NCBI GenBank assembly: GCA_002362135.1
Contig: DETO01000056.1
Span: forward strand, 1-6,312
DNA: 6,312 bases
From: Ruminococcus sp. UBA3286
Lineage (GTDB): Bacteria > Bacillota > Clostridia > Oscillospirales > Ruminococcaceae
Direction of reading: 5' to 3'
The notes below the pieces were generated by a model. The model was not told the origin of the DNA and did no database searches. It was given only the letters and a program-made list of their open reading frames with translations. This document shows, piece after piece, positions 1 to 6,309 of this stretch (positions within the stretch are counted from its first letter, which is position 1; each line of letters begins with the position of its first letter). Position numbers and translations under genes: made by a program.

Positions 1-932
1 GCTGCAGCGCTCCGTTCACACACGTTATCAACGCCGACAGTCTTTTTCACAAAATCGGACGCGGTAAAATCGCCACAAACTAACATAAGTTCTTCTGCCG
101 AATAAAAATTGATTGGAATTTTTCGAAGTCGGCAAAATTCCAGTAATCCGCTTTCCTCAGATTTAACGTCTATGCTGGAAACCGATCTTATCCTATCAGG
201 CGAGATACTTAACTGGGAAAGCGCCTGTTTTACACGGTTTTCAATAACATCGCAATGTGTATTTTTCTTACAACCAATTCCGACAACTATATTTTTCGGA
301 ACAAGATTCAGAGTGACATCAAACGGCTTAAAATGGTCATCACGCCCAATGTACAGCCCGACTCTGCAATTTTCGGAAAAAATCAGCTGATCAGGAACGT
401 TTTTGCATGGAAATTCACTTTTCAAACCGATTTTTTCGCCATTTAAAACAGCTGATGCAATTAATTTCGCCGCGTTAAGATTACGAATCAGCAAGCCGTT
501 GGCACAAGCAAAACTATCAGGCGAAAATTTTCCACCAATATCGGTAGCTGTAGTGATTATCGGCTGCGCGCTGATAATCTCAGAAACTATTTCAGTCAGC
601 CGATTCGCACCGCCTATATGCCCCGAAAGCAGCGATATTACGTAATTTCCGCTATCATCAGCAACCAGAACGGCCGGATCTCTAATTTTTGAATCAACAT
701 ATGGCGCAATTGACCGCACAGCTATTCCGCAGGCGCAAATATATATAAGCGCGTCAAAATCGCTGAAAATTTTCGCTGTCAGATCGCCGATACGTTCATA
801 TGAAATCCCCTGTAAATCTGAATTCTTATAGCTGAAAAATCGCTGTATCTCATGGTATTTTGACATTTCAGGACTGATTTTCAGCGAAAGCTGCCTGCCT
901 TTTTCGGTGATTGAAATAATCGCTATCTTCAT
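1..932 (-). CDS. cbiG: Cobalt-precorrin-5A hydrolase CbiG (3' end cut by window edge)
   Basis: CbiG opens the delta-lactone ring of cobalt-precorrin-5A and releases the C-20 carbon with its methyl as acetaldehyde, giving cobalt-precorrin-5B. It is a cytoplasmic step specific to the anaerobic B12 route. I translated 310 codons without a stop from ATG at 932; the frame runs off the left edge. The N-terminal domain carries CGIAVRSIAPY (68-78), KIRDPAVLVADDSG (82-95) and ISLLSGHIGGAN (99-110), then ATDIGGKFSPDSFA (129-142). The C-terminal domain begins near VGIGCKK (217-223), and GVDNVCERSAA (300-310) is the expected late motif. Full-length family members are about 340-360 residues (from memory), so roughly 30-50 residues lie outside. 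The start overlaps the cbiF stop as ATGA (932-929), with AGGAAGG at 946-940, seven bases before ATG. Identity is firm; only the C-terminus is unseen. Confidence 0.95.
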   Translation of the reverse strand, partial: MKIAIISITEKGRQLSLKISPEMSKYHEIQRFFSYKNSDLQGISYERIGDLTAKIFSDFDALIYICACGIAVRSIAPYVDSKIRDPAVLVADDSGNYVISLLSGHIGGANRLTEIVSEIISAQPIITTATDIGGKFSPDSFACANGLLIRNLNAAKLIASAVLNGEKIGLKSEFPCKNVPDQLIFSENCRVGLYIGRDDHFKPFDVTLNLVPKNIVVGIGCKKNTHCDVIENRVKQALSQLSISPDRIRSVSSIDVKSEESGLLEFCRLRKIPINFYSAEELMLVCGDFTASDFVKKTVGVDNVCERSAA

Positions 933-1684
933 TCGGAAGCCTTCCTGAATTCGGTCTCGAATTTTGGGTCGTAAAGTTTTGACAGCGAATAATTATCGCC
1001 AAGAAAATCACCTACAGTAATGAGAGCGGTCTTTTTGATTCCATTTTTTTCGGCAGCTTTGGCAAGTTCCGCAACTGTACACCGCACGACTTTTTCATCA
1101 TACCAGCTTGCCTTATAAACGATCGCGGCAGGAGAATTCGGCGAATATCCGCCTTTTACCAGTCTTTCGGACAATTCCTCAAGCATTCCGGTACTCAAAA
1201 AAATCACCATAGTCGCACCGTGTTCCGCAAATTTTTCAATGCTTTCCTTTGGCGGAACATCTGTACGCCCTGCCATTCGGGTGATTATCACAGACTGCGA
1301 AACATTTGGCAACGTGTATTCAGCCTTTAAAGCCGCTGCTGCACCGCAAAAAGAACTCACGCCGGGACAAATTTCAAACTCGATTCCCAACGCCGACAGC
1401 CTGTCCATTTGCTCACGGATCGCGCCATAAACCGACGGATCTCCCGTATGGAGACGAACGGTATTTTTTCCCGATTTTTCAGCATTCCGGATAGTTTCTA
1501 TTACTTCATCAAGGGTCATATTCGCGCTGTTATGCACTTGACAATCGGCGCGCGTGTAATTAAGCAGTTCGGGATTCACCAGCGAACCTGCATAAATTAC
1601 AACGTCAGCCTCTTCAAGAAGTTTTTTTCCTCTGACAGTGATCAGATCGACTGCACCGCAGCCTGCGCCAACAAAATTAACCAT
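929..1684 (-). CDS. cbiF: Cobalt-precorrin-4 C11-methyltransferase CbiF
   Basis: CbiF transfers a methyl group from S-adenosylmethionine to C-11 of cobalt-precorrin-4, giving cobalt-precorrin-5A, the substrate of CbiG encoded next. The protein has 251 residues, normal for this tetrapyrrole methylase family. Motifs seen: FVGAGCGAVDLITVRG (4-19, the family's first glycine loop, with C9-G-A where many members have PGD), YAGSLVNPELL (31-41), RLHTGDPSVYGAIREQM (77-93), CPGVSSFCGAAAALKAEYTLP (106-126 region), TRMAGRT (135-141) and IFLSTG (161-166). The frame is open a further 20 codons to a TTG at 1744. I chose ATG at 1684 because GGAGGAG (1693-1687) precedes it, and because homologues begin just before the FVGAG loop. 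The spacer from GGAGG is only four bases, slightly short. A 60-base gap separates it from cbiD; its TGA overlaps the cbiG ATG. Confidence 0.96.
   Translation of the reverse strand: MVNFVGAGCGAVDLITVRGKKLLEEADVVIYAGSLVNPELLNYTRADCQVHNSANMTLDEVIETIRNAEKSGKNTVRLHTGDPSVYGAIREQMDRLSALGIEFEICPGVSSFCGAAAALKAEYTLPNVSQSVIITRMAGRTDVPPKESIEKFAEHGATMVIFLSTGMLEELSERLVKGGYSPNSPAAIVYKASWYDEKVVRCTVAELAKAAEKNGIKKTALITVGDFLGDNYSLSKLYDPKFETEFRKASE
935..946 (-). promoter_or_regulatory. Ribosome binding site of cbiG within a short inverted repeat
   Basis: AGGAAGG (946-940) is seven bases before ATG at 932. The stretch GGAAGGCTTCC (945-935) is an inverted repeat that could pair as GGAA/TTCC around a three-base loop, partly covering the ribosome site. 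The stem is only four pairs, so any effect would be small. Confidence 0.6.
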
Positions 1685-1744
1685 TGCTCCTCCATTATTA
1701 TAACTGCACAAATTTAAACGCAAGATTTCAGCTGAATCTATCAA
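1685..1744 (-). other. 60-base spacer between cbiD and cbiF
   Basis: This is the longest non-coding gap in the window. It remains open in the cbiF frame back to a TTG directly next to the cbiD stop. It contains the cbiF ribosome site and a TATAAT (1702-1697) that lies too near the ribosome site to act as a useful promoter for cbiF. No terminator or riboswitch is visible. Confidence 0.7.
1687..1693 (-). promoter_or_regulatory. Ribosome binding site of cbiF that decides its start
   Basis: GGAGGAG lies just before ATG at 1684, four bases after the GGAGG core. It selects this ATG over the TTG at 1744 that opens the same frame 20 codons earlier. Confidence 0.85.
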
Positions 1745-2881
1745 TTATTCTGAAAATTCCCGTATAATTTCATCTGCCATATCGGTCTTCAAAATCAAGG
1801 GATTCTTAAATGAAAACCCAATCGCGGCAGTTTTGATTTCTCCATGAACTTTTTCATTCATATGAAATGCTATTTTTTTGCTCAAAATCCTCAATAATTC
1901 GGGAAGTTTCCCAGATTGCTCAAGAATGTCCAGAGCAGCGTCTACGGTCATACATCCCGGAATTTTTCGCAGAATTTCAAGTTCAATTCCCGCAATAACG
2001 CCGCAAGTCACTAAAACTTCCATTCGACCGTCTGCAAAATGGGAGTGCGTATTCATTATTCCTGCACCAAGTTTAACAAGTTTACCCAAGTGCCCGACGA
2101 GAAGAATGCTTTCAAATCCCAATTCTAAGCCAATTTCGAGAGCATCTCCAATAAAATTGCTGCACATGACCGCATGGCGTTGTTGAAATTCTTCATGCTC
2201 TCTTATGAATGTCTCAGCGTAATTTCCAATTGCAAGCAGAAGACGCTTTTCACCGTCGGCACGAAGCACTTTAGCCTCAGCGCGAATAGTTTCAACAATC
2301 GCAGAATTGCTCATGGGTTCAACTATGCCGGTCGTCCCGATTATTGAAATTCCGCCAACGATTCCCATTCGCGGATTATAGGTCTTCGACGCCAAAAATT
2401 TTCCTTCGGGAGCAGAAATTTCCACAAAAAAACCGCCAGTATAGCCAAATTCCAATGCAACGTCGCGCAGTGATTCCGTAATCATTTTTCGTGGAACGGA
2501 ATTGATCGCATATTCGCCAACAGGCTGATCAAGCCCATTTTTAGTAACGATTCCAATTCCGTCGCCGCCCGTGATAAGAATTCCGGAATTTATCCGCGAC
2601 ACTTTTGCGAAAATCCGTATACCGTCCGTCGCGTCAGGATCGTCGCCGCCGTCTTTTATTACCGCGCATGAAGCGTAGTCATAGCAGAATTCGGATGAAT
2701 AAAGCTGAAATTTCGCTCTCGAACCGTCCGGCAGACTGATTTCGGCAGCTTCTGCAATTCCGGAAGTCAACAGCATAACCGCCGCTCCCTTAGCCGCTGC
2801 CGCCGCACATGAACCTGTGGTAAATCCGCATCTCAACCGCTTTCCGTCCTTAAAAACATAGCGGTCATTCAACTTTATCAC
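1745..2881 (-). CDS. cbiD: Cobalt-precorrin-5B C1-methyltransferase CbiD
   Basis: CbiD methylates C-1 of cobalt-precorrin-5B using S-adenosylmethionine, giving cobalt-precorrin-6A. It is unrelated in fold to the CbiF/CbiL methylases and marks the anaerobic pathway. The 378-residue reading fits the family's usual 360-380. Motifs seen: LRCGFTTGSCAAAAAKGAA (16-34), VIKDGGDDPDATDG (74-87), GGDGIGIVTK (105-114), NPRMGIVGGISIIGTTGIVEP (169-189 region), and GHLGKLVKLGAGIMNTHS (263-280) continuing to HFADGR. The start is uncertain. GTG at 2881 overlaps cbiL by 17 bases and has no good ribosome binding site. TTG at 2872, three codons in, is preceded by AGGTGAT (2883-2877) at four bases, a match to the extended Shine-Dalgarno sequence, and overlaps cbiL by 8 bases. 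Either way the conserved core is complete. The TAA stop is at 1747-1745. Confidence 0.97.
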   Translation of the reverse strand: MIKLNDRYVFKDGKRLRCGFTTGSCAAAAAKGAAVMLLTSGIAEAAEISLPDGSRAKFQLYSSEFCYDYASCAVIKDGGDDPDATDGIRIFAKVSRINSGILITGGDGIGIVTKNGLDQPVGEYAINSVPRKMITESLRDVALEFGYTGGFFVEISAPEGKFLASKTYNPRMGIVGGISIIGTTGIVEPMSNSAIVETIRAEAKVLRADGEKRLLLAIGNYAETFIREHEEFQQRHAVMCSNFIGDALEIGLELGFESILLVGHLGKLVKLGAGIMNTHSHFADGRMEVLVTCGVIAGIELEILRKIPGCMTVDAALDILEQSGKLPELLRILSKKIAFHMNEKVHGEIKTAAIGFSFKNPLILKTDMADEIIREFSE

Positions 2882-3554
2882 CTACAAAATACACCGTAAA
2901 ATAGGAATTTGCTTGAATTATATCTCTGCCGTAATAAATTTTTTCTGTAGGCATTCCGCAGTTTTCAACAGCCGCAGTTTCGTCGATAAGACGCAATTTT
3001 TCAAGCAGTTCAGCTAATTCAGTTTCATGTCCGCGGCACTTCATGACAGCCTTTTTACCTTTCATCTGCAACAGATCAGCAATATTTTCACAATTATAAG
3101 GAATCACGATAAATGGCTGATCACCCTCCGCAAGTGAAATTCCTGCCGAACAAGCCGACGCACAGAAACTTGTCACGCCTGCGCAAAGTTCAACATTGTA
3201 GCCTTTTCGGGAAACTTTCTCTGCAATGTACGAGCAGGTCGAATAGATTGACAAGTCGCCGATCGTGAGAATAGCAACATCGCTGAATTCCAGTTCACGG
3301 CAAATTTTAAGAGCAATATTGTTATAATTCTGTTCCAGAATCTCTTTATCACGAACCATCGGAAAATCCAGCCGCAGAATTTTTTTACCCTCAAAATTAC
3401 AATTTTTCTCCGCAATCGCAAGTGCAAGAGAATTCTCGTAATTAGTCTGTGGAACGGCTATAACTCGGCATTTTTCGATAATTCTAACAGACTTTAAAGT
3501 CATCAGTTCATGATCCCACGGGCCTACGCTGACGCCGTATAAAGTATGCGCCAT
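2865..3554 (-). CDS. cbiL: Cobalt-precorrin-2 C20-methyltransferase CbiL
   Basis: CbiL adds a methyl group from S-adenosylmethionine to C-20 of cobalt-factor II/precorrin-2, the first ring-methylation of the corrin pathway in this cluster. The 229 residues match the family length. Motifs seen: LYGVSVGPWDHELMTLKSVR (5-24), AVP (33-35), the CbiL-typical FPMVRDKEILEQ (64-75), ILTIGDLSIYSTCSYI (95-110) and GVTSFCASACSAGISLAEG (126-144). Three positions usually conserved in tetrapyrrole methylases differ: W13 where the GPG glycine is expected, L101 in place of the proline of GDPS, and A125 in place of the proline of PGVTSF. The protein holds ten cysteines, in keeping with an anaerobic host. ATG at 3554 is supported by AAGGAGG (3570-3564), nine bases away and lying inside the end of rsmA. 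CobI of the aerobic route is the same family; CbiD and CbiG nearby favour CbiL. Confidence 0.94.
   Translation of the reverse strand: MAHTLYGVSVGPWDHELMTLKSVRIIEKCRVIAVPQTNYENSLALAIAEKNCNFEGKKILRLDFPMVRDKEILEQNYNNIALKICRELEFSDVAILTIGDLSIYSTCSYIAEKVSRKGYNVELCAGVTSFCASACSAGISLAEGDQPFIVIPYNCENIADLLQMKGKKAVMKCRGHETELAELLEKLRLIDETAAVENCGMPTEKIYYGRDIIQANSYFTVYFVGDKVE
2877..2883 (-). promoter_or_regulatory. Candidate ribosome binding site for a TTG start of cbiD
   Basis: AGGTGAT matches seven bases of the extended Shine-Dalgarno sequence and stands four bases before TTG at 2872. It overlaps the alternative GTG start at 2881, so both cannot be used together. It lies inside the last codons of cbiL. 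Confidence 0.5.
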
Positions 3555-3555
3555 T

Positions 3556-4416
3556 TCAGTTTTCCTCCTTCGTCAATCTGAGGGAAAGCGCGATAAGCTG
3601 TTCCATATCAAGAGCCTCCATGCGAACTGATTCCGAAATTTCAAGATCTCTGAGTGCCGAATATACGTCGTTTTTGGCAATTCCTAAAAGAGAAGTCAGA
3701 CCATTTGCAAGAGTTTTTCTGCGCTGTGAAAATCCAGCCTTCACCATTTTGAAGAAGAATTTCTCCTCATTTGGCGCAAGACGAGGCTGCTTATCTATGT
3801 CGATGCGAATAACGGCAGAATCGACATTAGGCGACGGCATAAAACTCTCACGTGATACATCAAACAAGGAAGTAACTGTGCCGTAATAATTCACACCAAC
3901 AGTAATCGCGCCTGATTCGCGGCTGCCAACTTTTGCACATAATCGCTGAGCCGCTTCTTTCTGAACCATAACTGTGATTGATTCAACAGGCAGTCGGCTT
4001 TCCAAAAGAAGCATGATTATCGGCGAAGTTATATAATACGGCAAATTTGCGCAAATCGCCGTTCTAAGACCGCTGAAATCTTCGCTGATAATTTTATGAA
4101 GATTGGCTTTCATAACGTCCTCGTTATAAATTTTAATATTATTAAATTCTCCCAAAGTTTCGGCAAGAACGGGAATCAGCCTCTTATCGATTTCCACCGC
4201 TGAAACTTTATCGGCGCGCATTGCCAATTCCTTTGTTAGAACGCCGACTCCCGTGCCGATTTCAAGTATTCCCCAGCCCTGCGCCGCATTGCCATATTCG
4301 GCTATTCTTGGGCAAATATCAGAGTCGATAATAAAATTCTGCCCCAATCCCTTTGAAAAATTAAACCCATGTCGGCTTAATACATCTTTAACAACGCCAA
4401 TGTTAGTTAAATTCAT
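3556..4416 (-). CDS. rsmA: 16S rRNA (adenine1518/1519-N6) dimethyltransferase RsmA/KsgA
   Basis: RsmA dimethylates two adjacent adenines in the 3'-terminal hairpin of 16S rRNA during late small-subunit assembly; loss of this modification is the classic cause of kasugamycin resistance. The 286 residues are the normal length. Motifs in order: FSKGLGQNFIID (20-31), the S-adenosylmethionine loop EIGTGVG (52-58, with T55 where proline is most common), AVEID (73-77) with its acidic ribose-binding residue, NED (98-100), catalytic motif IV NLPYYITSP (124-132), VQKEAAQR (151-158), FMPSPNVDSAVI (192-203) and FSQRRKTL (229-236). ATG at 4416 is preceded by GAGGAG (4429-4424) at seven bases. It follows the small upstream gene by 31 bases and is separated from cbiL by one base, so cbiL translation is probably coupled to it. 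Confidence 0.98.
   Translation of the reverse strand: MNLTNIGVVKDVLSRHGFNFSKGLGQNFIIDSDICPRIAEYGNAAQGWGILEIGTGVGVLTKELAMRADKVSAVEIDKRLIPVLAETLGEFNNIKIYNEDVMKANLHKIISEDFSGLRTAICANLPYYITSPIIMLLLESRLPVESITVMVQKEAAQRLCAKVGSRESGAITVGVNYYGTVTSLFDVSRESFMPSPNVDSAVIRIDIDKQPRLAPNEEKFFFKMVKAGFSQRRKTLANGLTSLLGIAKNDVYSALRDLEISESVRMEALDMEQLIALSLRLTKEEN
3564..3570 (-). promoter_or_regulatory. Ribosome binding site of cbiL inside the 3' end of rsmA
   Basis: AAGGAGG, nine bases before the cbiL ATG, is also read as part of the last codons of rsmA (residues K283, E284, E285). A ribosome ending rsmA sits directly over this site, which supports translational coupling. Confidence 0.88.
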
Positions 4417-4423
4417 CTATTCA

Positions 4424-4429
4424 CTCCTC
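4424..4429 (-). promoter_or_regulatory. Ribosome binding site of rsmA
   Basis: GAGGAG, seven bases before ATG at 4416, lies in the 31-base gap after the small upstream gene. This gap shows no convincing promoter and no terminator-like stem with a T run. Confidence 0.85.
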
Positions 4430-4447
4430 ACAATTGCAGATAAGCGG

Positions 4448-4717
4448 CTAACCGTCGATGTCATGACGCTTTATATCGGCGAATTCACGCTGTTTTGCGT
4501 CATTCAGCTTGTCCGTACATTCCACGAGATAGTCTGTCGAACGGTAAGCGCGCTGAAAATCCATATCCTTAAAATATGTTTTGAGATCGACAAAGTCGCC
4601 GTCGATGACAATATCGATTCCTTTAATCTGTCTTCCAACGTATTTTCGCTCGACATATTCAATATATTTATCTATTTCTCGCGAACTCATTTCGCCGCCA
4701 ATCACATTAATTTTCAT
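4448..4717 (-). CDS. Small 89-residue protein with a tail resembling the C-terminus of anaerobic ribonucleotide reductase (NrdD)
   Basis: Function unknown. The N-terminal part (1-50) has no motif I can assign beyond an apparent alpha/beta pattern, including GIDIVIDGDFVDL (33-45). The C-terminal part, RSTDYLVECTDKLNDAK (59-75) followed by E78, D81 and KRH (83-85), resembles the end of NrdD, which in E. coli reads RVCGYLG then FNAGK and RRVKH (from memory). The E. coli glycine in that CGYLG segment is the radical site (Gly681, from memory); the matching residue here is D62. There is one cysteine (C66), so no zinc ribbon, and none of the NrdD barrel. I recall short Firmicutes proteins annotated as anaerobic ribonucleoside-triphosphate reductase with such a tail, but cannot confirm this here. 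The ATG at 4717 overlaps the upstream TGA as ATGA, and GGAGG (4728-4724) lies six bases before it. It is a real gene by spacing and ribosome site; the family link is tentative. Confidence 0.85.
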   Translation of the reverse strand: MKINVIGGEMSSREIDKYIEYVERKYVGRQIKGIDIVIDGDFVDLKTYFKDMDFQRAYRSTDYLVECTDKLNDAKQREFADIKRHDIDG

Positions 4718-6309
4718 AAGCTTCCTCCATTGAATTTTGCGATAATTGCCTCAGCGCATTTCATTCCGTCCACGGCTGCCGATACTATTCCGCCTGCATA
4801 TCCCGCGCCCTCGCCGCATGGATAAAGTCCCGAAACAGACACGGATTCCAACGATTCACTGCGAATAACGCGCACGGGCGAACTGCTTCTGCTTTCAATC
4901 CCCGTAAGTACAGCTTCGGGATCGTCAAATCCGCGAATTTTTCTGCCCATTTCAACAATTCCCAATTTCAGGGATTCGCAGACATAGTCAGGAAGATATT
5001 CTTCAATCTGCGCAAATTTGTATTTTGGGCGATATGACGGAATCACTTTTCCGAGTTTGGCAGATGTTCCCCCCGACAAAAGATCGCCCACAACTGTTAT
5101 CGGCGCACCATAGTCAGAACCGCCTGCAACAAAAGCTTTTTCCTCAAGATCACGCTGAAAATACATACCTGCCAACGGGTGATCGCCGCCGTAATCTTCA
5201 GGCGTAACATTCACTAAAAGCGCACTGTTTGAGTTCACATTGTTACGGTCAAAACAGCTCATTCCATTAACCGCAAGGCGATTTTTTTCTGAGGAAGCCG
5301 CCACAACATAACCGCCCGGACACATACAGAATGTGTAAAGCGCCCTGCCGTTAGGAAGGTGAACCGCAAGCTTGTAATCAGCGGCTTTCAAGGCAGGATG
5401 ACCGGCAAAACCGCCATACATAGCCTTATCTATTTCTTTTCGCAAATGCTCCACGCGCACTCCGACAGCAAAACTTTTCTGCTCCAGCTTAATATTTTTC
5501 TCATAAAGCATCTCAAAAACATCGCGAGCGCTATGCCCCGACGCTATAACAATATTGTCTGTCTCGATTTTGTGTATTCCCGATATATCGCTGTAAATCG
5601 CAGCAGTTACAGCTGAATTATCAGTGTCAAATCCGATAAATTTCGCACCAAAACGCACATCTCCGCCCAGTTCAATTACGCGTTGGCGAAGATTTTTTAC
5701 CGTTTCGCGCAGTTTATCCGTGCCGATATGCGGCTTTGCAAGGTAAAGGATCTCCTCAGGCGCGCCAAATTCCACAAGCCGCTCCAGTATCCAGCCAATT
5801 CTCTTATCCTTAATACCCGTGGTCAGCTTGCCGTCAGAAAAAGTTCCTGCGCCGCCCTCACCGAATTGAACGTTGCATTCCGTATCAAGTTCGCCGCCGT
5901 TTTGGAATTTTTCGACCGCTTCAACTCGTCTGTCCACGTCCATTCCGCGCTCCAAAACTATAGGAGCAGCGCCTGCCATGGCAAGAACCAATGCTGCGAA
6001 CATTCCCGCAGGACCAAATCCTACTATCACAGGCGATTTTTCTGCGGTAATTTTCGGCGTTAGATATTCAAAAGGCTCTATCGGAACGGCATTTTTAAGT
6101 TTTTTCAAAAGCGCGCCCTCGCCCTTTGCCGAAATATCAACGGAAATTATGAAATGCACATCGCTTTTTCTACGTGCGTCAACGGATTTTTTTACCAGTT
6201 TTACTGACTTTATATTTTTTTCTTCAATATTAAATTTGCGCGCGCAGAATTTGTCAAGCCGACTGAAATCAAAATCGAGAGGAATTTTTATATTATTTAA
6301 TCTTATCAT
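4714..6309 (-). CDS. FAD-dependent dehydrogenase of unknown substrate (COG2509-type)
   Basis: A cytoplasmic flavoprotein of about 530 residues, the usual size for this widespread uncharacterised family. An N-terminal domain of about 90 residues (MIRLNNIKIPLDFDF onwards) precedes the Rossmann motif VIVGFGPAGMFAALVLA (94-110, GxGxxG at 97-102), with E120 at the end of the second strand as expected for binding the FAD ribose. Further family motifs: NVQFGEGGAGTFSDGKLTTG (146-165), IVIASGHSARD (253-263), FCMCPGGYVVAAS (327-339), IESRSSSPVRVIR (471-483), and the closing FAD motif GLYPCGEGAGYAGGIVSAA (494-512). No signal peptide or membrane segment is evident. ATG at 6309 gives the family-typical N-terminus, but only three bases precede it, so its ribosome site and any promoter are outside. 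Its last codons contain the ribosome site of the next gene. Substrate and role cannot be told from sequence. Confidence 0.92.
   Translation of the reverse strand: MIRLNNIKIPLDFDFSRLDKFCARKFNIEEKNIKSVKLVKKSVDARRKSDVHFIISVDISAKGEGALLKKLKNAVPIEPFEYLTPKITAEKSPVIVGFGPAGMFAALVLAMAGAAPIVLERGMDVDRRVEAVEKFQNGGELDTECNVQFGEGGAGTFSDGKLTTGIKDKRIGWILERLVEFGAPEEILYLAKPHIGTDKLRETVKNLRQRVIELGGDVRFGAKFIGFDTDNSAVTAAIYSDISGIHKIETDNIVIASGHSARDVFEMLYEKNIKLEQKSFAVGVRVEHLRKEIDKAMYGGFAGHPALKAADYKLAVHLPNGRALYTFCMCPGGYVVAASSEKNRLAVNGMSCFDRNNVNSNSALLVNVTPEDYGGDHPLAGMYFQRDLEEKAFVAGGSDYGAPITVVGDLLSGGTSAKLGKVIPSYRPKYKFAQIEEYLPDYVCESLKLGIVEMGRKIRGFDDPEAVLTGIESRSSSPVRVIRSESLESVSVSGLYPCGEGAGYAGGIVSAAVDGMKCAEAIIAKFNGGSL
4724..4728 (-). 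promoter_or_regulatory. Ribosome binding site of the small 89-residue gene
   Basis: GGAGG, six bases before ATG at 4717, is embedded in the final Gly-Gly-Ser-Leu codons of the FAD-dependent dehydrogenase gene. Together with the ATGA overlap it indicates coupled translation of the two genes. Confidence 0.85.

Noticed and set aside
109..645. Plus-strand open frames at the left end
   Set aside because: They lie opposite cbiG, whose motifs are clear across the whole stretch, and they overlap one another in different frames.
1697..1702. TATAAT on the minus strand before cbiF as an internal promoter
   Set aside because: A transcript starting about seven bases later would begin inside the cbiF ribosome site. 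The nearest TTGCGT -35 candidate is only 15 bases away, and no extended -10 is present.
1685..1744. CbiF starting at TTG 1744 with 20 extra residues
   Set aside because: The extension has no ribosome site suited to it and no family-like sequence. The ATG at 1684 has GGAGGAG and begins right before the conserved FVGAG loop.
4417..4450. CGGTTAGCCG near the small gene's stop as a terminator stem
   Set aside because: It gives only a three-pair stem and has no T run after it; the next gene's ribosome site follows immediately.
4253..4825. 190-residue plus-strand open frame across rsmA, the small gene and the FAD gene
   Set aside because: It lies opposite three well-supported minus-strand genes and shows no recognisable motif; it is an antisense shadow.
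5683..6063. 126-residue plus-strand open frame
   Set aside because: It is antisense to the Rossmann and FAD motifs of the dehydrogenase and has no family signature.
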